Assembly: GCA_948144175.1 (NCBI GenBank) | Contig: CANXME010002090.1 | Location: forward strand, 77,501 to 141,500 | Direction: 5' to 3' | From: Closterium sp. NIES-65 | Taxonomy: Eukaryota; Streptophyta; Zygnematophyceae; Desmidiales; Closteriaceae | DNA: 64,000 bases | Part shown: positions 35,301 to 47,900 of the stretch, piece by piece | Layout of the letters: the number at the start of each line of letters is the position of its first letter | Position numbering within the stretch: the stretch's first letter is position 1 | Program-made: the position numbers and the translations under genes | Notes under the pieces: generated by a model | The model's database searches: none | What the model was told of the DNA's origin: nothing | What the model saw: the letters and a program-made list of their open reading frames with translations, nothing else

Positions 35301-38300
35301 TGCATTCCACCGGCTTCTATCTCTCTTCCCCTCCCGAACACCCATCATCCATTCTTCGCATGTGCGCATGAATGACTCCCATCATTTCCCATCACTGCAG
35401 GAAGCCCTATTGGCAGATGGCAAGGACAGGCTTGCATCGCTCTACACCTACCGCAGCGTCTCCAAGTCCTTTCCTCAGGTAGTTTTTTCAGGCGCCTCAA
35501 AAGACATGCTCGCATGGCTCCACACCTACCGCAGCATCTCCAAGTCCTTTCCCGAGGTAGTACAGTTACAGCGTGGCCATTGATTCAAGGGAGTGAATCA
35601 GGCTCCTAGCTGCCAGCAGGACGCACGTCTAGTGTGCGTTGGCCTGGCCTGCCTTAGCATCGCTCTACACTATGACTACCGCAGCGTTACTAAGGCCTTT
35701 GATGACGCAGGGCGCCTCTCAGGTTTGCACAGGCAGGCAGCTGGAGAGAGGGGTAGCAGAGCATAGGAATCTTCCTCTTTCGCTTGAAGGAATCGTACCG
35801 TCTGTAAGAGCACTACAAACACCCTTCATTGCTAATCGTGAACCCTCTCCCCGTCGCTCATCTCTCCCTTGCCTGTTTTTCTGTCACCCACTGCCTCCCT
35901 GCAGTCAGTGCAAGCTCTGGACGAGAATGCAGAGCCGGGTCTGCTGCAGGAGGCCTTTGCGCTTGTAGATGTGGATATGACTTTTGAGTCGACTCAGTCA
36001 CTCAGATGTCACCTTGCTCTTTCTCTCTTCCCTGTCTTGCTGCCACCCGCTGCCTCCCTGCAGTCAGTGCAAGCTCTGGACGAGAACGCAGAGCCGGGTC
36101 TGCTACAGGAGGCGTTTGCGATCGTAGATGTGGAGATCCAACGGCTGAGAAACATTCATCAGTGGCAGATGCGAGCACGGTCGTTGATTGCTGCAGACCT
36201 GCAGCGATTCTCAGGGGAGATGACCGGTCCCACCCTCACACACCTGTGGTGAGTCATGCAGGGGGACGCAGCGGGGCATGTGTCACCTGGTGAGTCACAC
36301 GGTGTTGAGTCACACGGTGTTGAGTCACCCGCCTGGGTGGGTCACGCAGACAGGCCAAGCAGAGAAGCAGACAGCAAGGCCTGTCTGCTTATCTGCTTGC
36401 TCTCTCATCCTTTCTCAGCAGCAGCTGCTTCAAGTGCGCTGTTGGGTTTCTGGATGATCTCGCCCTCGTCTGTGCCTGCCTGTTTTTTCTTCCGCTGTGC
36501 ACTGCACTGCACTCGACCGCACTACACCGCACAGCATCCTGTTGAGAGTGTTGGACACGTGTCTGCTGATGGACCTGCTCAAAAACACCAAGGCAGCGCC
36601 ACTCTCTGACCTTCGAATTGACTCAAAGGCACTGTGCTTGACACACATTCCACCTCACTCCACCGCATTCCACCCCATTCTGTCTCACAGGAGCCTGCTG
36701 AGAGTGCTGGACACGTGTCTGCTGCTGGACCTGCTGAAGCACACCAAGGCAGCGCCGCTCTCTGATCTGCTCTGGTTCAGGCGGTGAGAACCCATGCCTT
36801 GCCTGCCTTGCTTTCCTTCAATCCCATGCCTTGCATGCCATGCCTCCCTCCCCCTTGCTTTCTATACGTGCAAGGCCTTCCATGCCTTGAAAGCCATGCC
36901 TGCCTCACTTCCGCTCCTCCACTGCTCCCTCCCCTCGTTCCTGCATTCGCTTCCAAGCTTCTAACTCATTCAAGTCTCTGTCATCTAAACCTGAAGACTT
37001 CTTTTGAGGCGCCTCAAAAAACTCATTCAGGTCTCTGTCATCTAAACCGGAAGACTTCTCCCCGTTTCCTGCATCCCCTTCCACCCTTCTCCCCCTTTCC
37101 TGCATCTCCTTCCACCCTTCTCCCCCTTTCCTGCATCTCCTTCCACCCTTCTCCCCATCTTCCCTCTTCCCCCTTGCTGTTTTCTGCACTTTCCTGGCCG
37201 CCTGACACCAGAGCGGTGCAGAGTGGTCGAGTCAATGCGGAGAGCGGTTCTGACACTGACAGCGACCTGGAGGTACGCCAATGGCAGGCGGTTGATGTTG
37301 CGTCTCGGATAAACGTTCATCGTATCTTAGTATGCGTGTGCTTTTCGCCCTTTGAGGAGACATGCAGGTGCAGGTGCAGACAAAGCAGGTGTATAAGCTA
37401 AACCAACATACTGTAGTAATGCATGCACATGCCAACAGCGTTTTCCACAGCATTCAGGGCTAGCCACACGTATTTCACAGCATTCAGGGCTAGCCACACG
37501 TATTTCACAGCATTCACAGCATTCAGGGCTAGCCACACGTATTTCACAGCATTCACAGCATTCAGGGCTAGCCACACGTATTTCACAGCATTCACAGCAT
37601 TCAGGGCTAGCCACACGTATTTCACAGCATTCACAGCGTTCAGGGCTAGCCACACGTATTTCACAGCATTCACAGCATTCAGGGCTAGCCACACGTATTT
37701 CTGGGGCGTTTCAAACCATTTTGTAACTAACATCAGCACTGAAGCTGTTTGTTGTTGAGAAAGTCGTTTTCAGCACACATCATCACCCACACACCCACAC
37801 ACTAACGCTGTTCACAACAAACAGCTTTAGTGTGCCCATTGCCTATCCACGTCCTTCTGCCCCCACCCACCTCCGCGTCCACTGATCTGTCGCTGAGGCC
37901 CCACAAACAATCTGGCCTGTCAATCCCGACCAACACAACTCTCCGTTCCACGTCTCTCCTCGCCAACGCCAGGAGTTCTGGAGCAAGCGCTGGGCCGTCC
38001 TTTCCAGCCTGCAGGCCGGCATTCCGGGCAACGAAACGTACGTGCTGGGAGTGCAGTGCAGTGCCATCCAGTCTGATCCAGTTCGATCCAGTCCAGCCCA
38101 GTCCGTTCCAGTCCAGTTCAGTCCAGTCCAGTCCAGTCCAGTCCAGTCCAGTCCAGTCCAGTCCAGTCCAGTCCAGTCCAGTCCAGTCCAGTCCAGTCCG
38201 GTCTGGTCCAGTTCGGTCTGACCTGGTCTGGTCCAACGGATCCGGCCCAGCCCGGTTCGGCCCAACTAGAACCCGTCGAGGTCTAGTTATGCAAATTAGT

Positions 38301-38854
38301 TCATTTTCTTCTTGTCGGACTAATTACATGCATTTTTTGTTTTTTATATAATCCGCACAACCCTGCTCAGATTGCAACATCCTACCCTCTCTCATCCACG
38401 CGCCCACTCTCTCTCCGCCCTCTCGCCACTGACCACCCGTCCCCAGTCCTCCCCCATTCCAGTGTGGAGGAGTTCTTTGTGCAGCTGATGGTGGTGGCCA
38501 CGGGCACCATAGAGAGCAGTCGATAGCACACTGATAAGCTGTTCCTTTCCCTTACCACTCTTCGATCCTTCTACACCTGCGATCTTGTGTTTTCATGGCC
38601 CCATTCCAGTGTGGAGGAGTTCTTTGTGCAGCTGATGGTGGTGGCCACGGGCACCATAGAGAGCGGCCGCACTCTGCTGTTCGCAGATCGTCTCATGCTG
38701 CTGCGTGTGCTGCCGGTGCTCATATCGCTCGCTGCCCGCACCGAGGCCGAGGCAGACACGCTGTTCCGCCGGAGAGTGAAGCTCGACCGCCTTCTCAGAC
38801 TCTTCAAGGTGGGTGGGTGGGTGCATGTGAGTGCGTGCGTGCGTGCGTGCGTGC

Positions 38855-38917
<63 letters not shown>

Positions 38918-41900
38918 TGCTTCTTTGTTTTGGAGCGACTCAACACTTGCTGCCATCTCAACTTATATTCCTGCCATGCTCTACACACCAACTCATTCTC
39001 TTTCTGCCATGCCTTGACATCGCTACTTCCTTCGCTCCTGCTCGCTGCATTTTCTTCTCCTCGTATCTCCTCTTTCGCTTCCCATCACACACCTCTCCAG
39101 CGTGAACCCCTAGGGCAGGCTACAAGGAGGTACCCTTCGCCCTCGCGTCGCTGCTTGCCTACATGCTATGCAATGCCATGCTCCCATCACGCAGCCCTCT
39201 TTCACCACCCATCCCTCCCTTTCCGCCCATCACACATCTCTCCAGCGTGAGCCCCTAGTGGCAGGCTACAAGGATTTACCCTTCGCTCTGCTTGCTTACA
39301 TGCCATGCTATGCAATGCTTTAATCACGCATCACTCTCTTTCTCTTCCCATCACACACCTCTCCAGCGTGAACCCCTAGTGGCGGGCTACAAGGAGGTAC
39401 CATTCGCCCTCGCGTCTCTCCTGCCAGACCTCTCGCCCTTCTTCCGCAAGCTGTGTGTTGAGAAGGGCGTGCTGCTGCCCGTGCCCAGCAACATGGACGC
39501 TAAGGAAGGTGCGAAGGGAGGGGTGCAATGTGGTGCAGAGGGATTGCTGTCATCACTGCTATCTCATTGCAAGCTGTGTGTTGAGAAGGGCGTGCTGCTG
39601 CCCGTGCCCAGCAACATGGACGCTAAGGAAGGTGGGTGAGAGGAGGACGAGAGGAGAGAGATAGCGATGTGATGTGGTGGTGGAGACGGGCGGTGACATG
39701 CATGCAGAAGCAGTTTCTTCTGCAGCAGAAGCAGTTCGTTTGCAGCTCCAGAAGACAGGCTGAGCGAGCGTGAAGTGGTGGGCGAGAATAGCGGTGAAGA
39801 GGAAAAAGAGGATGAGGGCACGAAGGAGTGCTGTGGCAGCGGCCAAGTTGGGCAGACGAGCAGAGATCCCCAAAGGCCAGCAAACTCCTATGGCGCCACT
39901 GGATCCTAAACCTTTGGGGATCCCAGCTCGGCTGCCCAACTTGACCGCTGCCGCAGCACTCCTTTGTGCTCTCTGTTGTGGAAGCAAGAATGTCCCAGTG
40001 GGTACCTTTGGTCTTAGTGGTCGCGGGTTCAACTCTCATCGGCAGCACCTTCTCTTCTCATTATGCCGAACATGACACTCCCACACTCCACCACACTCAC
40101 CCACAGTGAAGTGTGGTCACAGTTGGCATTGCCATCTGTCCACCCATCCCATACTCACCTTGTTGGCTCCTATGGTGTGCCACATGCTGCCATGTAGGCT
40201 GTTGTTCCAGCCTGGCCCACATGTGCAACATGTGGCCTCAATTGCTAGCTTGGCAAGGTTGGCTAGCCCTGCCCTCAGCTTTGAGGTGCTGCAGCTAGCC
40301 TCAAGAGTTCAGCCACATAAATGTGGCTTCCCACTTCTCTAGAACTCATCCTTGGAAAGGACATTGCTCTAGCCTTTCAGGCTTGTACCATCTTCCTACT
40401 AAGGATATATTGTTCTTCTCTCATTGTGCCTCAAGTTCACCGATCCTCATTCTACATGCTATCAGAGCAAGGCTTCTAGCTTAGTGAACGTTGCACACTT
40501 CATGGCTCAAGTTGAAACGCCTCTCGGTCGGCACACCCTTCCCATCTTGGAACCAGATGGTTCCAACTTCATTCCATGGAAGAAAAAGATCTGCTACATC
40601 TTCAATGTCCTCGGGCCGATCTCCCTCCTTGGAGATCCCAAGGTTGCTTCGCGTCCTTCAATCTCCTCTTCCACAACCAGCGGTGGAGAGACTACCGAAG
40701 GCAACAGCGGTGCAGCCCCTAAGACAGCCCATTCGATTGCTTCGCTGCCGGATGAAGAAAAAGAGGAGCATGCATACTATCTTCTCATGTCAGCCGTCCA
40801 TCCTCAACTATCTCTCACTCTTGCTCAAGCCAACACGACAAAGGATATGTGGGGATGTGTCGCACCCTCTCCCAGTGGATCCGCCCTCCCGTCCTTCTCT
40901 TGCTCTGTGCCCTCTAATCCTTACTTCTCTCCCTGCTTCCCCGCTTCCTTGTGCACACCTCCTCCTCGTCTCTTATAGGTAATGATACTCTCTGGACCCC
41001 TGTCATGTAAAGAAGCCCTCGACGCGAGTGGCTAGTTTCCTTCCCTAGGCACAAATGGCCGCACTAGTTTGGCTTCTCCGACGTGGATCTAGCAGTTGCT
41101 CAGCTTGACGACAGATCACAACTGAATCACAAGCTTTCCCACAATTACGAGAAGACAAACAAAAGTGAATTGGTGTCCTTGCTGTGCTAGTTTTGGCTTC
41201 CTGTCACCCCTCGTGAATCTGTGCCTTGGGGTCTGCCAACTACCTCTCGCACCGCCCAACCCTTGGGCTCCTTTCCATGCATGCGACTCGGGCAAGCCTC
41301 GTCACCCCTGTCCCCTTTCCGCTTCACCGGTGGCCCTTGCCAGGTCAGCCGCCCTCCCGTCCTCATTTCGAGAGGCCCCGCCTCGATTCTTCTATCCCTG
41401 CCACAATTCTAATATCACCACAAAACCCCCCCCCTTACCCGTACACTCTACAGCACAATTTATAACAACAATACAACAATACTACTTCCCTTACGATTTA
41501 CCCAACCATACTCACCTTAGGAGCTGTCTCATGAACTTTTGTGCACTCATTCGCAAGAGTCATGCGACAGCTGTCGCACCCTCTCCCAGTGGATCCGCCC
41601 TCCCGTCCTTCTCTTGCTCTGTGCCCTCTAATCCTTACTTCTCTCCCTGCTTCCCCGCTTCCTTGTGCACACCTCCTCCTCGTCTCTTATAGGTAATGAT
41701 ACTCTCTGGACCCCTGTCATGCCCCCTCACGACCTGTTCTGCGCCCCTGCCCACAGGTCGTGATGCTGTCGCCTTAGCAGTATTGGAGATATGGTCCTTC
41801 ACCCTCTTCCCCTGAGAGTCTTCCAAAAGAACCACCCCTGATTCCCGTAGCTCTCGCACTTTCCACTTCGTTTTGCTCAGCCCGCACTCCAGTGTGTCCT

Positions 41901-44900
41901 TCCGCCGCTCTCTCAGGTACACCTCATCCCCTACTTGCACCCCTCTGTCCTTTCTCACGACTTCCTTCCCCCCCCTTGTCTCCTCTGACTGTACCGGCGA
42001 GCATCTCTCATCTGTGCTACCTCCAGGTTCTCCAGTGCAGCCGGCATGATCGACCGGAGATACTTCGCCCTGGCCGCTGCAACAGCCGCCCAGGTGTTGG
42101 GGTCTTCGTCTCCTACCGCCTCTCTTAAGACCTTAGGAGCTCCCACGGGTAGCAGGGGCTCCTTTCCGAACAGCAGCTGGTAAGGAGAGTAGCTTTTCAA
42201 CGCTTGCTGTTTGCTGAAACGGTACCCTGCTGCCACCCACGGTAATTTCACGTCCCAATCCCGCCTCTCTTCTTCCTCACAATACTTCCTCAGGCCTTTC
42301 TTCAACGTCTGAATCATTCTCTCTGTCAGCCCGTCCGCTTGTGGATGATACCGTGAGGTCCTTCTGTGCACTATACCTACTTCCTTCAGTAATGCCTCAA
42401 ACTCTCCCGCGAACTCTGTCCCTTGATCAGTCAATACTTCTCCACACGCCCCAAACCTGCATAGCACCTGCTGCACGAAAGCCTCTGCCACCGATGCGGC
42501 TGTCTTACGCGACAGAGCCGCCACTTCAATCCATTTGCTAGTGTGCTCTATCATCACCAGGATAAACTGCTTTCCTCTCCTGGACAAGGGCAGCTCCCCC
42601 GCCAAGTCCAACGACCATCGGTAGCCGATGCTCCCAATAGGCAGCGACTGTAGTTCTGCCTTACTCCTTTCCAGCACCGCCCGATTCCTACTGCAGGGCT
42701 CGCATTCTGCTACCTCCCTTTTTACCTGCCCTCTCATTCCTGGCCACCAATACATGGTTTGCAGCAGCTGGGTGGTCCTCTCCACGGCGTAGTGCCCGAA
42801 CTTCGTATGGATCTGCAGTATCAAATCTCTCCTCTCTCCAGGTCTGGGTACGATTCTCCATCCATCCTCCGTTACCAACTGCAGCTGGTCATCCTGCCAC
42901 CTGTAGTGCACGCCCCTAGCTCTCACCCTTTCCGGCACTTCCAGCCCCTCTGGTCCCACTCCTTGCACCCAGTCTAGTACTGGTTTATCCTCCCAAATCT
43001 CTGCGCACCCCTTCTCAGCATCCCTTCTCCTCCTCCACCCCTCTTTCCCGCGGCTACTGCCGAGTATACCAGTGCTGCCTCGGGGGTCACTCCTTCCTTA
43101 CTCGGTACCGCTGGCCCCTGCCTCGACAGGCCGTCGACATGCTGGAGCGTCTTCCCTGGGCGGTGTCTGACTTCGAAATCGAATTCTTGCAACCGCATTG
43201 CCCATCTTGCATTCCTTCCCCTCAGCGTTTGATTAGTCATCAGCCACAAGAGGGGCTGGTGATCTGTGATGAGGGTGAACTTTCTCCCTTGGAGGTAGGG
43301 TCTAAACAACTCCACTGCCCACACAGCTGCCAGCCCCTCTCCTTCGTAGGAGCTGTAGTTGCTTTCTGCTGGGCTGCAGGAACGACTGGCGTATGCCACC
43401 ACCCGCTCCACTCCCTCTTCCAATTGGCACAGCACCGCTCCCAACCCCCCGCTACTCCAGTCAGTGTATAGCAGGAAGGGTTCATCTTGTCTTGGCAGCC
43501 GCAGTACAGGGGCGGTTTTTACTGCCTCCTTCAGCACCCTCCAGGCAGCTTCTTGCTCCTCCTTCCACTCCCAGGCGACATCCTCCCTCAGCAGCAAATT
43601 CAGTGGTTTCGCCGTCCTGCTGAAGTTTGGGATGAATTTCCTGTAGTAGTTTAAGAACCCTAGCTGCGCTCTCAGCATGCTTCGGTCGGTCGGCTGCTGG
43701 AGGCGGTCCACTACTTCCACCTTGGCTTGCTGGACCGTCATTCCGCCCTCTCCCACTTGGAACCCGAGATACCCTACCGTTCGTACCCCAAAGGTGCACT
43801 TGCCGGGATGGCAGGTCAGCCCAGCCGCCTCTATGGCCTTCAGTGTTTTGGCCACATCCTCCACATGCTGCTCCCCATCAGGGCTGTAGATGATCACATC
43901 ATCTATGTAGCAGAGGGCGCACGGCAATTCCTGAAGCACCTGATCCATGACCCTCTGGAACCGGGCTGACGCATTCTTCAAACCGAAGGGCATGTAATTC
44001 CATTCATAAAGTTTGTCGGGACCATGAAAGGCCGTCTTGTGCTTATCTGCTTCTCGGATAGGTATCTGATTGAAGCCTTGTCTCAGGTCCAGCGTGGTAT
44101 ATACCCGTCCTTTCGACAACTCATCAAAGAGCTCTTCAACCACCGGCATGGGATAGCGGTCGCTCTTGGTCACCCTATTCAATCCCCTGTAATCACCGCA
44201 CATCCGCCTTGATATCGTCTCTCCTGTTAGGTCCTTGCGAGCTGCCACCACGGTTGCTGCCGCGTACTCGGAGGTGGATTCCCGGATCAATCCCGCTTCT
44301 AACAGCTCTTTGCACTTCTCCTCCGCAATGTCTCGGTCTCCAGGACTCATCCGTCTCCGCCTCTGGTACACTGGCTCTTGGCTCTGCAGCTCTATGTCCA
44401 TCACTGCCCGATTACACTTGCCCAACTCCTTCACAGAAAATGCAAATGCCCCTCTGGCTGCCCCCAACACTCTCCTCATCTTTTCCTTCTGTCCCTCGTT
44501 AAGACCGTCCCCCATTTGCCACTCCCCGGCTCTGTCCTGTGCTCCCTCCACCGGTGCCTCCTCCCTTCCTTCTACTTCTCCTTCAGTGTTCTCTTTGCTT
44601 CTCTCCGCCCTTGCTCCCTTTGCCATCAATACCATCCCTTGACGGTTGAACTGGTCCTCTTCTCGCGCTCTCTCCTCCCTCTGATATACTGCCGATTGCC
44701 TCCATTGAGCCGCCACCTCCATCGCCATCTCCGGTTCCGTGTCCGTCATCTCTATGAAGTCCCTGTACCTCTGCAGCATGAGCAGCTGCGCTCTCAGCGT
44801 TTCATGCCTCTTTTCAGCGCGATACAGCAACCATCCCAAGGCATGCTGGTCAATAGCTCCTCCCAGCGCCTGCCGCCTCACTTCTTCTGACACCCCTTCC

Positions 44901-47900
44901 GCCGCCGTCGCGTTTCGCAGATAGCCCATGGCTCTCTCACGTTCCACTGCTAGTGGCTCCTCCCACTCCCCCGTCGCCAGCACCTGTACCATTCCCGGTC
45001 CCGGTTGATCCCCTTGCATGCTAAAGGCATAGCTCCCCGGTGTCGACACCAGAGTTGGCCAGGCCTGCCGTGGTGCCCCCACCTCGTTACACGGGTACTG
45101 CGTCCTTATGTCCGGGCTGACCACTGGGGCCACCCTCCTCCCCGGTTCCAGGATATCCTGCACCAGCAGGGGTAATGGCCGGCGCATGCGACCCAACTGG
45201 TCCCGCAGCACTGGTTCTGGGACCATGTTCTGCCAATACCGCCGGATCCGATGTGCCCGAGCACCCATCTGTGCTGCGTCCCATGCTACCCCATGGCCCA
45301 GCTCCCGTGTGACCGCCCGGTGCGCCTCCTTCACTAAGCTCCTTTCATCATCCGCCACGTCAAGATTCTCCACCACGTACGAGAACGGGCCTTGCCTTCG
45401 CTTTATTAGCTTCATCACCCGAATTAATTCTTGGAATAGAGCCGTCCTGGGGTCTTCTAGTCCTCTCCCTCTTCCTGCTCTGGACAGGCCTTGACACTCC
45501 CATCCCGCCACCAGCAGGTCCACTTGCCCCCAGCTTGCTACCACCTCCTCGGTCACCTCCGTCACATCGCTCATCCTTTCCGCCTCCAACCGGGCCTGCT
45601 CGACTACGTCTCTGGATAGCTTGTCTGGGAATCGCTCGTGCAGTATCATCGCGTGATGCATCGCCATCCTCCTGACCTCTGGGTTCTTCTCTACGTAGGT
45701 CCATCGCTCCACCACCATGCCCAGACGGACACAGGCGGCCAGCCCCGGGCCGACACCCCCGAACAATTCCACCAGCCGTACCGGCCGATTGAAAGTTTCA
45801 AAGTCATAGGCTGGTTCGGCCAGTCCTCTGGCCTCCCTCAGTTCCTCCACCCTCGCCCCAGCCGCTTCCTCCATTCTTCGTCGACTGGCTGCCCTTTCCA
45901 GGTACACTCCCGCATCTTCCCATCGCTGCTCGGGCACCCGCTGGTGATGCGGCTCTCGATACTCCACCCTTCCTCGCAGAAAGCGCGCCGGTAGGACTGC
46001 TCCCTCCTCTCCAGCACGGGTCGCTTCTGAATCCCAATACAGTGGCTGGTAGGTGACCCTCTCCGCCCACGTATCCACCACTGCCCCCACCTTGTAGAGG
46101 AGCTCCATACCGAGCAAGAGGTCATAGTCTTCCGAGTCGGATACCAGACAGTGTACTCGGATTCTGGTCTCTTCGGCCCTTCCTGGCGCCAACACCACTT
46201 CTTGGGGTCGGATGGTTCTCGGTAGCCATGTTCCATCCCCTCCTTCCGCCGTTTGAATCCTTACTCCTTCCGGCGTCACATTCTCGGCCCGATGCAGTCC
46301 CAGCCTTTCGGCCAGTCGCCTTCCCACCAGCACTTGGGACGCCCCGGTATCAATGATTGTTGTGCCCGGGTATTTCCCTTCCACTGCTACCGTCCCCTCC
46401 AGCGCTTCCACCACGCAAGGACGAGCCGCCATCCTCTCAAACGGGTGCCTCCTGGGCCCCATTCGGGCCACCGCCCGCTGCACTGCTTCTTCCGCTGCTC
46501 CTGCCGCCTCCTCTACGGCCTCGTCTACTGTTGCCCGCGGTCCCCTCCTTACTGTCGCCGTGCCCCTTCGGCCGTCTGCGGCACCACTACGCAGGCCCAG
46601 GTCTTCCCTCTCCCTCCCCGGGTTTGCCGCCATGAAGATGGGCTCCGGTCCTTCTTCGTCGGACTCTTCCGCGTACCTTGCGACGTGGACTGGCTTTTCC
46701 TCTTCTGCCATCGTGTCCTCTTCCTCTGCCCGAAGCCTCCTCAGCTCCTCTTCCAGCTCCTCGATCCTTCCTCTCCTTCCCCCTCGACCCTTCTGCTCGC
46801 GTTGCTTAGTGTAGCAATTGTCAGCCTGATGCCCCTTTCTCTGGCAATAGGAGCAGGTTTGCAGCTTGGGGCAGTCCCTCTTGAAGTGCCCCGGCTCCCG
46901 GCACTTGTAGCAGACCGGCTCTTCTCCAGGAGAGTGGGCCGCGCTGCGAGGCTTCCGCGTCCGACTCCTAGAGGCTCGATCCCTTTCCTGGTCTTCCTCT
47001 TCCGCCTCCTCCCCAGCCAGTAGGGCCCCTCCCCAGCCGACTCCCCTGCGCTCTCTCTCCCTGGGCGGCTTCTCGGTCTTCCTCCCCAGGTCATAGAGGC
47101 TCAGGGACTGCTCGTGTCGCCATGCGATTTCATACGCCTGTCGCAGCGTGGCGTTGGGACCCAGGTCGTATGTCCGATCCCTCACGGTCCGTGCTAGCTC
47201 TCCGGCCAGGCCGTCCAAAAATTTGGCTACTATAATACGCGGTTCGCTGCAGCCGATGTCCTCCGCCAGTTGATGCACTCGCCGATAATAGCCCAGGAGA
47301 GACTCTCGTGAACCTCGTCTCAACTGGTCGAACTCCCTCATCCTGGCCGGCGTTTGCGTGGGGAAGTGCGCCGCCAATTCTTGCAGGAAGCGCTCCGTCG
47401 GGTCCCGTAAGCGGATGGGCTTCCCTTCTTCGTCCCGTAGCAGTCGGCCCTCCTCGTCTCGCTCTTCCTCCTGCAGCAGCGGGTCCCTAATCTCCAGGTA
47501 AAACGCTTCCGCCTCCCCCGCCAGCGTGTTCCCCAAAGATCTGAAGAAGTGCCGTAAATCCAGGCCGTCCATCTCCCATCCGTATTTCTCGTTCCGCACG
47601 TGCATCGCGTAGGTCTTCACTCTCGGTCCCGACTCTTGATCTCCACTGAAGCGACTCGGAACCTCCACCTTAGGGAGGCTGGTGTATCGGTAGCGTGACC
47701 CCTCCTCCCACAGCGAGCGTCTTGAATTCCCGCTTCCGGATGGCGTCATCTGCCCTCCCCTTCCTCCTTCTGATCTGGCAACTGGCGCAGCGATGCCCCT
47801 CCCCGCCACCGTCGCCTGTTCTTCTGACGGCGACAGCTCTCCCTGGGTTCAACTCTCATCGGCAGCACCTTCTCTTCTCATTATGCCGAACATGACACTC

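Larger units (their letters stand above)
41570..47844 (-). mobile_element. Ty3/Gypsy element with a DNA methyltransferase domain, fragment (element 1)
   Basis: Coding order on the minus strand: gag, zinc knuckles, protease, C5-cytosine methyltransferase, reverse transcriptase, RNase H, integrase. The 5' LTR and probably the first gag codons are missing; at 47844/47845 the element is joined to the middle of a Copia LTR. It sits between two copies of a 1,545-bp block (40025-41569 and 47845-49389). Confidence 0.88.

Noticed and set aside
34188..35583. Open frames of 365-443 codons on both strands with perfect 10-residue repeats.
   Set aside because: They are the 30-bp minisatellite read in several frames.
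41165..41692. Open frame of 175 codons (and copy at 48985) as a gene.
   Set aside because: It lies inside the 712-bp LTR-like repeat on the strand opposite to the Gypsy element and has no recognisable domain.
43139..46814. Plus-strand open frames of 60-256 codons across the Gypsy element.
   Set aside because: They lie antisense to the continuous gag-pol frame and show no domain of their own.
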